DNA of 64,000 nucleotides from the NCBI GenBank assembly GCA_016707605.1, contig JADJHJ010000015.1, positions 1-64,000 on the forward strand. The letters run 5' to 3'. The stretch is from Candidatus Promineofilum glycogenicum (GTDB taxonomy: Bacteria > Chloroflexota > Anaerolineae > Promineifilales > Promineifilaceae). A program made the translations under genes and the position numbers. Within the stretch, counting starts at the first letter, position 1, and each line of letters begins with the position of its first letter. Below the pieces are notes generated by a model. That model was not told where the DNA came from and did not search any database. It saw nothing but the letters and a program-made list of their open reading frames with translations. This document shows, piece after piece, positions 40,810-50,332 of the stretch.

Positions 40810-40912
40810 TCGCTGCCCGAATTTGACGGATGATGAAGTGATTGTAGCCGGTTTGCGTAAAGTGTGTAAAGTGCGTAAACTGGAGTGATGTCAGATGATA
40901 GGAGTTTGCCCT

Positions 40913-41365
40913 ATGACTAGTTTGATCAGTCGCACGGAGTTAGCCAGAAACACGCGCAAAGTGATCGAAGAAGCCCGCCGGGAAGGGCCGGTGCTGGTAG
41001 AAAGTTATGGTGAGGAGCAAGTAGCGCTCATAGACGCTTTTGACTTCCGACTCATGCAGGCTTTTATCCGCTATCAGGCCGGGCAACCACAAGATAAAGT
41101 TTCAGATAGCATGATGGGCTTGTCCGAAGAAGCCGTACAGAAAGCAATCAGGGAGTCCGGTGGTGATGTACAGGCTCGCTGGGATCGGGTGGTGGCTGCC
41201 CATCAGAAACAAGACATCAGCTTCGGCCGGGCAGCCGAGTTGCTAAACACCGATCGCTGGTCGCTTATGGATCGCTATCACCGTTTGGGTATTCCGTTAC
41301 ATATTGGCCCGGCAACGATCGAAGAAGCGTTGGAAGAGATCAGGGGTCTACGTGAGTATCGTTGA
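40913..41365 (+). CDS. Antitoxin fusing Phd/YefM-like and UPF0175-like parts
   Basis: A 150-residue protein in two parts. Residues 1-50 (SRTELARNTRKVIEEARREG then PVLVESYGEEQVALID) look like the Phd/YefM dimerisation fold. Residues 100-150 (ISFGRAAELLNTDRWSLMDR then YHRLGIPLHIG) look like UPF0175, a winged helix-turn-helix antitoxin family. The joined form is unusual. The ATG at 40913 is chosen where the Phd-like strand begins. The PIN toxin gene overlaps it by 14 bases. It should repress its own promoter and block the toxin. Confidence 0.72.
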   Translation: MTSLISRTELARNTRKVIEEARREGPVLVESYGEEQVALIDAFDFRLMQAFIRYQAGQPQDKVSDSMMGLSEEAVQKAIRESGGDVQARWDRVVAAHQKQDISFGRAAELLNTDRWSLMDRYHRLGIPLHIGPATIEEALEEIRGLREYR

Positions 41366-41846
41366 GCCGATTCTATATGTCGTTGATACGACTGTGTTGA
41401 GTAACTATGCCCGGATTCGCCGCCCGGACTTGCTCCGCCTGGCGCTTGGCTCAAACACCGTAATGACCGAAGCCGTTCGACAGGAGTTATCGGTCGGCGA
41501 AGCCGGAGGGAGCGTGCCGCGTTTCGACTGGGGTTGGATGCGCGCTACTGTCCTAACCGAACTTGAGCAGACTTTGGCGCGCCAGCTAGAGGAATACGTT
41601 GATTTGGGCGAGGCGACATGTCTGGCCGTGGCTCTCAACCGTGCTGGAACTCTGGTCACGGATGACCGCGGCGCGCGACGACAAGCCAGGGAGCGCCATG
41701 TCGCGCTGACCGGCTCGATAGGTATCTTGAAGCTACTGATTGACGGCCGTCATTTGGCCATGTGGCAGGCTGATGAGCACCTGGCCGCCATGATTGCTGA
41801 GGGCTATCGCTCGCCGGTTCGTAAGCTTGACGAACTGCCCGACTAG
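41352..41846 (+). CDS. PIN-domain toxin (DUF3368-like)
   Basis: A 164-residue PIN-domain protein starting at GTG 41352 with AGGGG upstream. Acidic residues typical of the site are Asp12 in VVDTTVLSN, Glu in VMTEAVRQEL, Glu in GEATCLAVAL and Asp in VTDDRGARRQA. UPF0175 antitoxins are known to pair with DUF3368-type PIN toxins, which fits the neighbour. It would cut RNA when the antitoxin is lost. It overlaps the 3' end of ftsK by 4 bases. Confidence 0.8.
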   Translation: MSIVEPILYVVDTTVLSNYARIRRPDLLRLALGSNTVMTEAVRQELSVGEAGGSVPRFDWGWMRATVLTELEQTLARQLEEYVDLGEATCLAVALNRAGTLVTDDRGARRQARERHVALTGSIGILKLLIDGRHLAMWQADEHLAAMIAEGYRSPVRKLDELPD

Positions 41847-44703
41847 CTCGGCTCGTTTTCGTCCGGCGCGTCCGGCTCTTCGGCTTCGTCAGCCGTGGCC
41901 GCCGCTCCCCCCTCCCCAAACACCTCCCGCGCCTTGCTCGTCCCCGTCGGCGGGCCGATGATGCCGGCGTCTTCCAGCGCGTCCATCAGCCGCGCGGCGC
42001 GGGTGTAGCCGATGCGGAAGCGGCGCTGCAACAGTGACGTGGACGCCTTGTTGAGCGAGCGCACCAGAGCGATGGCCTCCGGCAGCAGGTCGTCGTCCTC
42101 GCCGTTGCCGTTGTCGGCCTCGTCCTCCATCGCCTGCAGCGCCTCCCACAGCGGTTGCTGGGTGATGCCGTCGGCCGGGTGGGGCATCGGCGGATGGTAG
42201 TCGTCGGCCGTTGGCCGCTGGCCGGTAGTCGTTGGTCGTTGGTCGCTGGTCGTGGGCCGCTCTCTGGATTCGCCACCCGCCACTCGCCCCACGCCACTCT
42301 CCGAACTCGTCGCTCGTCGTTCGTCACTCGTCACTTGCGGCGCTGTGGGGATACGCGGCACGCGCCGCTGTGGTGGCGGCGGCGCGTCGGTCGGTTCCGG
42401 TGGGTTCAGGTGCGACACCGGCGGCGGCACGGGGTCGGCCGCCCGCCCCGGCCGCGTCCGCGCCGTGGGCGAGACCGTCGTCGGCGCGCTCGCCAGATTG
42501 GGCGCCGGCAACACCACCGGCCCGCCGCCACTCGCCACCCGCCCCTCGCCACTCGCCACGCCAATGAACTGCGTTCGCCGCGCCGTCTGCCAGTAGCTAA
42601 TGAGCTTCTGCAACTCGCCGTCGCTGACGAAGCAGCCTTGCAGGCGCACCGGCGCGGCGGCGTCGGGGCTTTGGAAGAGCATGTCGCCCTGGCCCAACAG
42701 CCTCTCGGCCCCGGTCGTGTCCAGAATGACGCGGCTGTCGGTGCTGCTGGCCACGGCGAAGGCGATGCGCGCCGGGAAGTTGGCCTTGATCAGGCCGGTC
42801 ACCACGTCCACCGACGGCCGCTGCGTGGCGATGACCATGTGGATGCCCGTGGCGCGGGCCATCTGCGCCAGCCGGGTGATGCTGCGCTCGGTGTCTTCCG
42901 GGGCCAGCATCATCAGGTCGGCCAGCTCGTCGATGACGATGACGATATAGGGCAGCTTCTGGGCCGTCGCGTCGCGCAGCCGCTTCTTGTTGTACTCGAC
43001 GATGTTGCGCGCGCCGACGCCGGAGAACAGCTTGTAGCGGTTGTCCATCTCGCGCAGCGCCCATTGCAGCGTGCCGATGACCCTGTCCATGTCCACCACG
43101 ACCGGCGCGGCCAGGTGGGGCACGCCGTTGTAGCCGGTCAGTTCGACGCGCTTGGGGTCGACCATGACCAGCCGCAGGTCGTCGGGCGTGTTTTGCAGCA
43201 GCAGGCAGGCAATCAGCCCGTTGACGCACACCGACTTGCCGGAGCCGGTCGTGCCGGCGATGAGCAGGTGGGGCATGGCCGCCAGGTCGGCTCCGATGGG
43301 CTGCCCGGCCACGTTCTGCCCCAGCCCGATGCGCAACGGCGACTTCATCTTGCCGTACTCATCCGACTCCATCACGTCGCGCAGCGAGACGAGGGCCTTG
43401 GCGCTATTAGGTACTTCGATGCCCACATAACCCTTGCCGGGCACGGGGGCCTGGATGCGGATGGAGCGTGCCGCCAGGGCCAGGGCCAGGTCGTCGGCCA
43501 GGCCGGCGATCTTGCCGACCTTGACCTTCGTCCGCTTGCCGCCGCGCAGCACGACGTAGTTCGGCTCGACGCCGAACTGGGTGATCGTCGGCCCCTGGTT
43601 GATCTCCACCACCGTGGCCGGCGCGCCGAAGCTGTCCAGGGTGTGCTCGATGACCTCCACCCGCTCGCGGATGCCGGCGCTGTTCACGTCCACGTCGGTG
43701 CCCGATTCGAGCACGTCGGCCACGCGCGGCAGCGTCCACACGGAGGCGCTCTCGCCCGGCGCGGCGCCCTCGCCCAGCGCCTCCGTGGGGGCCGAAGAGA
43801 GGTCGGCGCCCAGGAAGATGGGCGGCGGCACGGCGTCGGCCGCCTTCTTGCCGCGCTCGCGCTTTGGCTCTTTGGCCGGTTTCAGGGCTACGGCCGGGCC
43901 GAGGGGCAGGGCGGGTTGGTCGGTGGCCGGGGGGCGCTGGTTGGTCGGTGGTCGGTGGTCAGTGGTCGGTGGTCGTTGGTCGTTAGTCGTCGTCCGGCCG
44001 GGGTTGATGCGAATGGTGCGGTCGTTGGTGGCCGGTTCCGCGCCGGTGGACGGCCGCGGCTCACGCTCCAGCCAGCCGGCCACCTGCTCGCGGCTGAGGC
44101 CCGACAGCAGCACGCCGCCGGCCGCGCCGACGACGACCAGAGTCACGACCGTGCCCAGCCCGCCCAGCAGCCGCCCCAGGGCCGTGGCGATGACCGAGCC
44201 GAGGTAGCCGCCGCCCGCCCCGGCCGCGGCCACGGCGTAGAGGTCGGCGTAGCTCTCGTCGTACTGATAGGCCACCAGCGAGGCCAGAGCCAGAAAGACG
44301 ACGAAGACGATGGCCAGCCCGGCCAGCCGCACGCCGGGCAGCGGCGGCTCCTGCTCCATGCCCCGCAGGACGAAGTAACCGCCAATCGCGCCGCTGATGA
44401 GCGGCAGGGCGAAGCGGCCCAGGCCCAGCGCCAGCCCCGCCAGCCGCGACAGCAGCAGCGTGAACTGCCCCTGGTTGGGCGAGAGCAGGCTGAGGGTCAG
44501 CACGGCGGTCAGGAACAGCACGACGATGCCGGCCAGCAGGCTGCGCTGGCCGTCGTCGAGGCGCGGCTCGGCCGGGGCGGCCTTTTCGCGGCCGGCTTTT
44601 TGGCCGGGGCCTTCTTGGCCGCCGGTTTGGCGCGCGTCGTCTTCGCCTTGCCGCCGGCGCTAACCTTGCGCGTGGTGCTCTTGCCGTTCTTCTGCGTCGC
44701 CAT
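41843..44703 (-). CDS. ftsK: FtsK/SpoIIIE DNA translocase, apparent frameshift near the 5' end
   Basis: A large chromosome-segregation ATPase at the division septum. The body has four N-terminal helices, a long linker, the Walker A loop GTTGSGKSVCVNGL, Walker B VIVIDELADLMML, and a C-terminal winged-helix gamma domain (FRIGYTRAARLMDALEDAGI). Two linkers (TNDQRPPTTDHRPPTNQRPP and DERRATSSESGVGRVAGG areas) are coded by heptamer repeats. The 892-residue frame begins at GTG 44521 inside the first helix. The true start is probably ATG 44703 (MATQKNGKSTTRKV, basic Lys/Ala-rich), joined by a -1 shift near 44590. Decide by resequencing. Confidence 0.85.
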
Positions 44704-44777
44704 CGCTCAAATGTCCTAGTGGGATTATAGCAGCAAGTTATTGTCAGGGGCTAGGGGTTAGGGGCAGAGGAACAACT

Positions 44778-44803
44778 CAGCCCGTTGCCGCGGCAACGGG
44801 CTG
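44778..44803. repeat. Perfect 26-base palindrome
   Basis: CAGCCCGTTGCCG is followed directly by its mirror CGGCAACGGGCTG. It lies upstream of the ftsK start; TAGGGG-type repeats (family H) precede it and TACAAT at 44808-44813 follows. Confidence 0.8.
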
Positions 44804-44846
44804 ACGTACAATAGTTCTCACGCGATAGAGGCTGGAGGCACAGGCT

Positions 44847-44924
44847 ATGCTAACTGAAACGCCAGCCGAACAGTGGCGGCAAGCCGCCGAACCTTCGCCA
44901 CTCGCTGCGCGACTCAAGTTTTAG
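44847..44924 (+). CDS. Possible 25-residue peptide or gene remnant
   Basis: GGAGG at 44834-44838 precedes ATG and a 25-codon frame, MLTETPAEQWRQAAEPSPLA then ARLKF. TACAAT lies 34 bases before it. The composition resembles the start of small antitoxin or hypothetical genes. No downstream partner exists on this strand, so it may be a relic. Confidence 0.3.
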   Translation: MLTETPAEQWRQAAEPSPLAARLKF

Positions 44925-44962
44925 CGAACATGATTCTGTACTTGCCGCTGTAGAGAGATCCG

Positions 44963-46990
44963 CTACTTCAGATACTTCTCAAACCACCCCAACATAACCT
45001 CTAACCGGGCAATGCGCCGGTCCGTCCGGCCGCCGCGGCTGACGCCGTGGGACTCGCCGGGCAGCAGCAGCAGCTCGGTGTCCACCCCCAGCCGGCGCAG
45101 GGCGATGAATACCTGCTCCCCCTGCTCCTGGTCGCAGCGGTAGTCGTTCTCGCTGTGGATGACCAGCGTCGGCGTCTTGGCGTTGCCGATGGCGCTGATG
45201 GGCGATTGCGCCCAGCAGGCGGCCACGTCGTCCCACGGCGCGGGCGCGCCGGCCAGATGCTCCAGCCCGGCGTTGAGGTCGCTGGAGCCGTAGAAGCTGA
45301 GGAAGTTGCTGACGACGCGCTGGGCCACGGCGGCCTTGAAGCGGTCGGTGCGGCCGATGATCAGCGTCGTCATGTAGCCGCCGTAGCTGCCGCCGGTCAC
45401 GCCCATCCGCTGCGGGTCGATGTAGGGTAGCTTCGCCACCGTGTCGGCCCAGGCCATCACGTCGTCGTAATCGACCGTGCCCCACTGGCCGTAGATGGCC
45501 CCGGCGTGGGCTTCGCCATACCCCTGGCTGCCGCGCGGGTTGCTCCAGTAGACGACGTAGCCGGCCGCGGCCTGCTGGTGGAACTCGTGCATGTAGAAGT
45601 TGCCGTACTGCATCTGCGGCCCGCCGTGGATTTGCAGGATGGACGGGTAGCGCTGCGACGGGTCGAAGCCGGGCGGCTTGAGGATCCAGCCGTGCAGGTC
45701 GTAGCCGTCGGCGGCCTTGAACCAGACCTCTTCCGGCGTTGTCGTCTCCACCTCGGCCAGCCACGGGTTGAGCGCCGTCAGCGTCCGCGTGGCCGCGTCG
45801 GGCGATTCGCTCTGCAAGTCGCGCACGCAGACCTGGGCCGCGTCGTTGGGCGGCGACCAGATGTAGGCCAGGCGCGCCCGCGCCCGGTCGAAGGTGAAAC
45901 CACCGGCCACGCCCCGGCCGTCGACTAGCCACTCGGCTGTCGCCGGCTCCGCGAAGGCATCGAGAGCCACAATCGACTGGTTGCCGCGCGCCGTGGCCAG
46001 GTCGAAGACGCGCCGGCTGTCGGCCGACCAGACCGGCCCGGCCGGAAAGGCGTCGCCGACCACGTCGCCGGTCGTCGCCGGCACGAGGTGGAGGTCGAGC
46101 GGGCCGCTGACGTCGCGCGCGCCGGAACCGTCGAGCGGGGCAACGTAGAGCACGGCGTTCTGATACCAGCGGCCGGGCTGCTGGCGACCGATGTAGGCCA
46201 CGTGCTGCCCGTCGGGCGAGAACACCGCGCCGAACTTGCGGCCGGGGCGGGTGACGAGCTGGCGCATCTCGCCGCCGGTGGCGGGGATGAGGTATAGCTC
46301 CGTCTCGTCCAACTCCATATCCGGCCGCTCGCTGCGGTTGGAGGCGAAGAGGATGCTCTGGCCGTCGGGCGACCAACGCGGCTCGGTCTCGTCGTGGTCG
46401 CCTTCGGTCAGTTGTGTCGCCTCGCCGCTCTCCGCGTCGATGACCCAGACGTGCCAGCGCTCCTGCGGCAGATAGCCCGCGCCGTCGAACTTGTAGTCGC
46501 CGCGGGTGATGTGGCGATAGGAGACGCCGAGCTTCTTCTTGGCCTCGTCCTTCTCGCGCTCCAGCGCATCGGCGTCCTTCTTGCGGAACTGGCAGACGAG
46601 CTTCGCGCCGTCGGGCGACCACTCGAAGTTGGCGAAGTTGCCCTTCAGGTCGGTCAGCGGCCGGGCCTCGCCGCCGTCCACGGGGATGAGGTGAATCTGG
46701 GCCTGCTCCTCGCTGCCGCGGTTGGAGAGGAAGGCCAGGGTGCCGCCGTCGGGCGACCAGCGCGGCTGGGTGTCGGCCCACTTGCCGTGGCTGAACTGGC
46801 GCAGGCGGCGGCCGTCGCTGTCGGCCAGCCACAGGTTGGTGTACTTCTTCTCCGTCGCCCGCTCCACGCGCTGGACACAGAAGACGACCTGCGTCCCGTC
46901 GGGCGAGATCTGCGGGTCGGACGGTGTCTGGAAGAGGTAGAGGTCGTCGGCGGCGGTCAGGCGCGGGCCGGTGGGGGTGTTGTCGGTCAT
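44963..46990 (-). CDS. S9 family prolyl oligopeptidase/acylaminoacyl peptidase
   Basis: A 675-residue serine peptidase. Residues 15-400 form a beta-propeller with WD40-like PD repeats (DPQISPDGTQVVF, PRWSPDGGTLAFLS, PRWSPDGQSILFAS). Residues 420-675 form the alpha/beta-hydrolase domain: Ser in GVTGGSYGGYMT, Asp in HSENDYRCD and His in ESHGVSRGG. The IHGGPQMQYG oxyanion motif is present. No signal peptide, so cytoplasmic peptide turnover is likely. It is monocistronic. Confidence 0.92.
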   Translation of the reverse strand: MTDNTPTGPRLTAADDLYLFQTPSDPQISPDGTQVVFCVQRVERATEKKYTNLWLADSDGRRLRQFSHGKWADTQPRWSPDGGTLAFLSNRGSEEQAQIHLIPVDGGEARPLTDLKGNFANFEWSPDGAKLVCQFRKKDADALEREKDEAKKKLGVSYRHITRGDYKFDGAGYLPQERWHVWVIDAESGEATQLTEGDHDETEPRWSPDGQSILFASNRSERPDMELDETELYLIPATGGEMRQLVTRPGRKFGAVFSPDGQHVAYIGRQQPGRWYQNAVLYVAPLDGSGARDVSGPLDLHLVPATTGDVVGDAFPAGPVWSADSRRVFDLATARGNQSIVALDAFAEPATAEWLVDGRGVAGGFTFDRARARLAYIWSPPNDAAQVCVRDLQSESPDAATRTLTALNPWLAEVETTTPEEVWFKAADGYDLHGWILKPPGFDPSQRYPSILQIHGGPQMQYGNFYMHEFHQQAAAGYVVYWSNPRGSQGYGEAHAGAIYGQWGTVDYDDVMAWADTVAKLPYIDPQRMGVTGGSYGGYMTTLIIGRTDRFKAAVAQRVVSNFLSFYGSSDLNAGLEHLAGAPAPWDDVAACWAQSPISAIGNAKTPTLVIHSENDYRCDQEQGEQVFIALRRLGVDTELLLLPGESHGVSRGGRTDRRIARLEVMLGWFEKYLK

Positions 46991-47092
46991 GGGGGTTGCT
47001 CCGTTTTTGGGGAATGTGGGGATAAGGGTATCACAATTGGGAATTAGGAATTAGGATTTGGGGATGAAGAGTTGATCAGAGAGATGGCGGGG

Positions 47093-47119
47093 TTGGGAAG
47101 CGGGCGAACGTGCTATAAT
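47093..47119 (+). promoter_or_regulatory. Promoter of the broken ABC transporter operon
   Basis: TTGGGA (47093-47098) and TATAAT (47114-47119) are 15 bases apart, with TG one base before the -10 (TGCTATAAT). A well-formed promoter upstream of a damaged operon suggests recent loss. Confidence 0.6.
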
Positions 47120-47159
47120 GCGCCCTTAGGCTCACTTCGACGCCAACAGGAGCATAACT

Positions 47160-48210
47160 GTGAAACGAATCTGGCTTCTTCTGCTGCTTCTCATCGGGCT
47201 ACTGGTCGCCTGCGGCGGCCAGGCCACGCCCGACGACCTCGGCACCATCCGCGCCTGGGCCGGGTTTCATGGGCGGTCGACGTTGGCCGTCATGATCGCA
47301 TGGTACGCGCCGCTATCTAAGCGCGTGGCCGTCGAGCGCGGCGGACTTTGCCTGGCTGGGGCTGGCCGCTGGAGTACGCGCCGCTTGGCAGGGCTACTTT
47401 GCCGAAGAGGGGCTGGCGCTGGAGTTCGACTACAGCTTCGAGACGGACGGCATCGCCCTGGTCGGCGCGGGCGAGTTGCCCTTCGCCCTGGCCAGCGGTG
47501 AGCAGGTCGTGCTGGCCCGCGCCGAGGGGCTGCCGGTCGTCTTCGTCATGCAGTGGTGGCAGCGCTACCCCGTGGCCATCGTCAGCAAGGCGTCGGCCGG
47601 CATCACCGCGCCGGGCGACCTGGCCGGGCGCAACGTCGGCGTGCCCGGCTTCTTCGGGGCCAGCTACGTCGGCCTGGTCGGCCTGCTGGCGGCCAACGGG
47701 CTGACGCTGGACGACATCGACGCCAACGAGATCGGCTTCAACCAGGTCGAATCGCTGCTGACCGACCAGTCGGAGGCGGTCGTCGTCTACGTCAACAATG
47801 AGCCGGTACAACTGACCCAGCGCGGCGAGGCCATCGACGTGATCAACGTGGCCGACTACGCCAACCTGGTGGCCAACGGTGTGCTGACCAATGAGCAGAC
47901 CATCGCCGAGGAGCCGGAGCTGGTCGAGGGGTTCGTGCGCGCCTTCCTGCGTGGCCTGCAAGACACGCTCGACGACCCCGACGCGGCGTTCGAGATCAGC
48001 CGCGGCTTTGTCGAGGGGCTTACCGACGACCGCCGCGGCGTGCTCGACGCCTCGCTCGACCTGTGGCGGGCCGAGCCGCTCGGCCGTGCTGACCCCGCCG
48101 CCTGGCAGGAGACACACGATCTGCTGCTGAGCATGGGCCTGCTCGACGCGCCACTGGACAACATCGACGCCCTCTACACCAATGAGTTCATCGAGCGCGC
48201 CCAGCCGTAG
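47160..48210 (+). pseudogene. NMT1/ThiY-like ABC substrate-binding lipoprotein, frameshifted
   Basis: The 5' part from GTG 47160 encodes a lipoprotein signal (IWLLLLLLIGLLVAC) and then YAPLSKRVAVERG, where family members have APFYVAVERGYFAEEGL. The rest of the protein (GYFAEEGLALEFDYSFETDG through VYVNNEPVQL and to FIERAQP at 48210) continues in another frame, after about 50 extra bases. The frames are separated by a stop in each. NMT1-like proteins bind pyrimidine thiamine precursors, nitrate or sulphonates. It is a pseudogene or a sequencing fault in one stretch (47280-47400). Confidence 0.78.
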
Positions 48211-48236
48211 GGCGGGTAGGCTACCCGCCCACAACT

Positions 48237-49067
48237 ATGGCCGATGACTTCCTGACCCTGCGCGACGTGGGCCTGGCCTACGCCGACAATGGCGCGACCA
48301 CGTCCTGGCCCGCGTCTCGCTGACCATCCCGGCCGGGGCGTTCGTGGCCCTGGTCGGCTCGTCGGGCGTGGGCAAGTCGACGCTGCTGCGCGTCATCGGC
48401 GGGTTGCTGCGGCCGTCGGCCGGGGCGGTGCGGCTGATGGGCGAAGACCCGCGCGCCTCGGCCGCGCCCATCGGCATCGTCTTCCAGCGCGACAACCTGA
48501 TGCCGTGGCGAACGGTGGCGGAGAATGTGAGGTTGCCGTTGGAGTTGAGCCGAAGGGGGGGAGCAGGGGGGCAAGGGGCGGGGGGGCGAGGGGGGGCGAG
48601 AGGGACGGAGTCGGATCACCCCTGCTCCCCCGCTCCCCCGCTCCCCTGCGCTAGTGAACGACGCCCTGGCCCTCGTCGGCCTCGAAGACGTAGCCGACAG
48701 CTACCCGGCGCAGCTCTCCGGCGGCATGGCCCAGCGGGTGGCCATCGCCCGCGCCCTGGTGCATCACCCGGCGCTGCTGCTGCTCGATGAGCCGTTCGGC
48801 GCGCTCGACGCGCTGACGCGGGAGCGCATGGCCCAGGAGCTATTGCGCATCTGGCAGGCGCGGCCGGTGACGGTGCTGATGGTGACCCACAGCATCGCCG
48901 AGGCGGTGCTGCTGGCCGACGAGGTGCTGGTGATGAACGGCCGCCCGGCGGCCATCACCGACCGCTTCGCCATCGACCTGCCCCGGCCGCGCTCGCCGGA
49001 GTCGGCGTCGACGGCCGCCTTCCAGCAGTACGTCGCCGCCATCCGTGGAGCAATCCAGTCCACGTAG
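48237..49067 (+). pseudogene. ABC transporter ATPase, double frameshift and repeat insertion
   Basis: An NitT/TauT-type ATPase in three frames. From ATG 48237: MADDFLTLRDVGLAYADNG. One lost base near 48285-48300 changes frame to HVLARVSLTIPAGAFVALVG with the Walker A GSSGVGKSTLL and FQRDNLMPWRTVAENV. A family E palindrome at 48549-48651 then follows LPLEL, and the frame changes again to ALALVGLEDVADSYPAQLSG with the LSGGMAQRVAIARAL signature and LLLLDEPFGALD. The transmembrane partner is absent. The operon is decaying. Confidence 0.82.
48549..48651. repeat. Family E palindrome inserted in the ATPase gene
   Basis: AGGGGGGGAGCAGGGGGGC and GGGGCGGGGGGGCG are mirrored by CTGCTCCCCCGCTCCCCCGC. 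It splits the ATPase frame between the Q-loop region and the signature motif. Confidence 0.8.
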
Positions 49068-49073
49068 AAAAGA

Positions 49074-49159
49074 GAAGGAACCACAGATTACGCAGATTAC
49101 ACAGATTCCCGGAAGGCTCCGGGAATCTGTGTAATCGGCGTAATCTGTGGTTCCTTCTT
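49074..49159. repeat. Inverted repeat family B
   Basis: GAAGGAACCACAGATTACGC is mirrored by GCGTAATCTGTGGTTCCTTC around CCCGGAAGGCTCCGGG. It separates two convergent genes and probably terminates both. Confidence 0.88.
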
Positions 49160-50116
49160 CTACTCCGCGGGCGGGGGCGGCGGGGCGGGGCGCTCGCGGC
49201 GACGCAGGCGGCGGATGAGCCAGAGGATGAGCGCGAACGGGATGAGGATGAGCAGCAGGATGGGCAGGGCGACGATGACGAACCAGATGACGAGGTTGGC
49301 CAGCGCTTGCAGGGCGCTCACCAGCGTCTCGATGGCCTGCCGGGCCACGCCGCTTGGCTGCCAGCCGGCGACCTCGATGGGCTGGGCCAGCTCGTCCGGG
49401 ACCACGTTGACGGTGATGGACGAAAAGGCCGACGACTGCTCCAGATACTGCATCCGCCCCTTGATGACGGCGATCTCGCCCTCCAGGCGGCTCAGTTCGG
49501 CGTTGACGGCCAGGGCATCTTCGACGCGAACGGCGTCGTCGAGGAAGGCGCGCACGCGGGCGGCCGTGGCCTCCAGGTTGACCAGTTGCGACGACAGATC
49601 CACGTACTCCTCGGTCACGTCCTGACCCGACGTGCTCAGGCTCTCCACGCGCACGGACATCCCGGCGATGGCGTCGAGGACGCTCTGGAACCCCTCGGAC
49701 GGCACGCGAATCTGGATGTAGCCGGTCTTGGTCGTCTCGCTCGACTGGTAGACGTTGCTGCTGACGACCCAGCCGCCGCCATTCTCGGCCATCTGGGCGA
49801 TCTGGGTCAGCGCGGCCTCGGTGTCGGCGGCGACGATGGTCATGTCGGCGTTGCGGATGATCAGGCGCTCCTGGGCGGCCGGGGGTTGCGCGGCCGTGTT
49901 GGCGGCCTGGTCCATAGGTTGCTCAGCCGCGGGCGCGGGCGCGCCGGCCATAGCGAAGTCACTCTCGGCGTAGAGTTGGGCCTCGGCGGCCTCTTCGCTG
50001 TCCACTCGCTCAATGGCGGAGGACTGCTCGGTCATACCAGCGCTGCCACCGCAGGCCACAGCCAGCAGCGCCAGGGCCAGCAAGGCGATCATCGTAACAA
50101 TCGTTCGGCGTTTCAT
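49160..50116 (-). CDS. DUF4349 lipoprotein
   Basis: A 318-residue lipoprotein with the signal TMIALLALALLAVAC. The DUF4349 core starts ERLIIRNADMTIVAADTEAAL (about 85) and includes GGWVVSSNVYQS, TGYIQIRVPSEGFQSVLDAI and the coiled-coil region ATAARVRAFLDDAVRVEDAL. A C-terminal membrane helix (LVIWFVIVALPILLLILIPF) and a basic tail follow, so both ends are tied to the membrane. The function of the family is unknown. ATG 50116 is preferred, with AGGAAGG upstream. Confidence 0.85.
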   Translation of the reverse strand: MKRRTIVTMIALLALALLAVACGGSAGMTEQSSAIERVDSEEAAEAQLYAESDFAMAGAPAPAAEQPMDQAANTAAQPPAAQERLIIRNADMTIVAADTEAALTQIAQMAENGGGWVVSSNVYQSSETTKTGYIQIRVPSEGFQSVLDAIAGMSVRVESLSTSGQDVTEEYVDLSSQLVNLEATAARVRAFLDDAVRVEDALAVNAELSRLEGEIAVIKGRMQYLEQSSAFSSITVNVVPDELAQPIEVAGWQPSGVARQAIETLVSALQALANLVIWFVIVALPILLLILIPFALILWLIRRLRRRERPAPPPPPAE

Positions 50117-50205
50117 CTTCACCCTTCCTGTTCGGTCACTCTACAAACGTTTGGCTTGTGCCTCTGTCAATAGGACGCTGGCGCGGCCGGCATTGTTCCC
50201 TCTTC

Positions 50206-50300
50206 GTGCATCGCACCTTCTGAGGTGGGCGCTGGGGACGGCGCTTGCACGTTCTTGATAGACGTTTCCAGAAGGTGCAACGCACTTCGGAAAGTGCATG
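50206..50300. repeat. Inverted repeat family K (GTGCATCGCACC type)
   Basis: GTGCATCGCACCTTCTGAGG is mirrored by CCAGAAGGTGCAACGCAC with TTCGGAAAGTGCAT. It occupies the gap between the DUF4349 and phosphoesterase genes. Confidence 0.65.
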
Positions 50301-50332
50301 CCCGCGCTCTCCCCCCTGCTCCCATGCACTTC

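Noticed and set aside
42155..44719. 854-codon plus-strand frame opposite ftsK
   Set aside because: FtsK Walker and gamma motifs lie on the other strand; the long frame is a GC-rich artefact.
47280..47320. TGA in the ABC binding protein as a second selenocysteine codon
   Set aside because: The surrounding frame does not match the family, no Cys is expected there and no SECIS-like hairpin follows; a frameshift explains it better.
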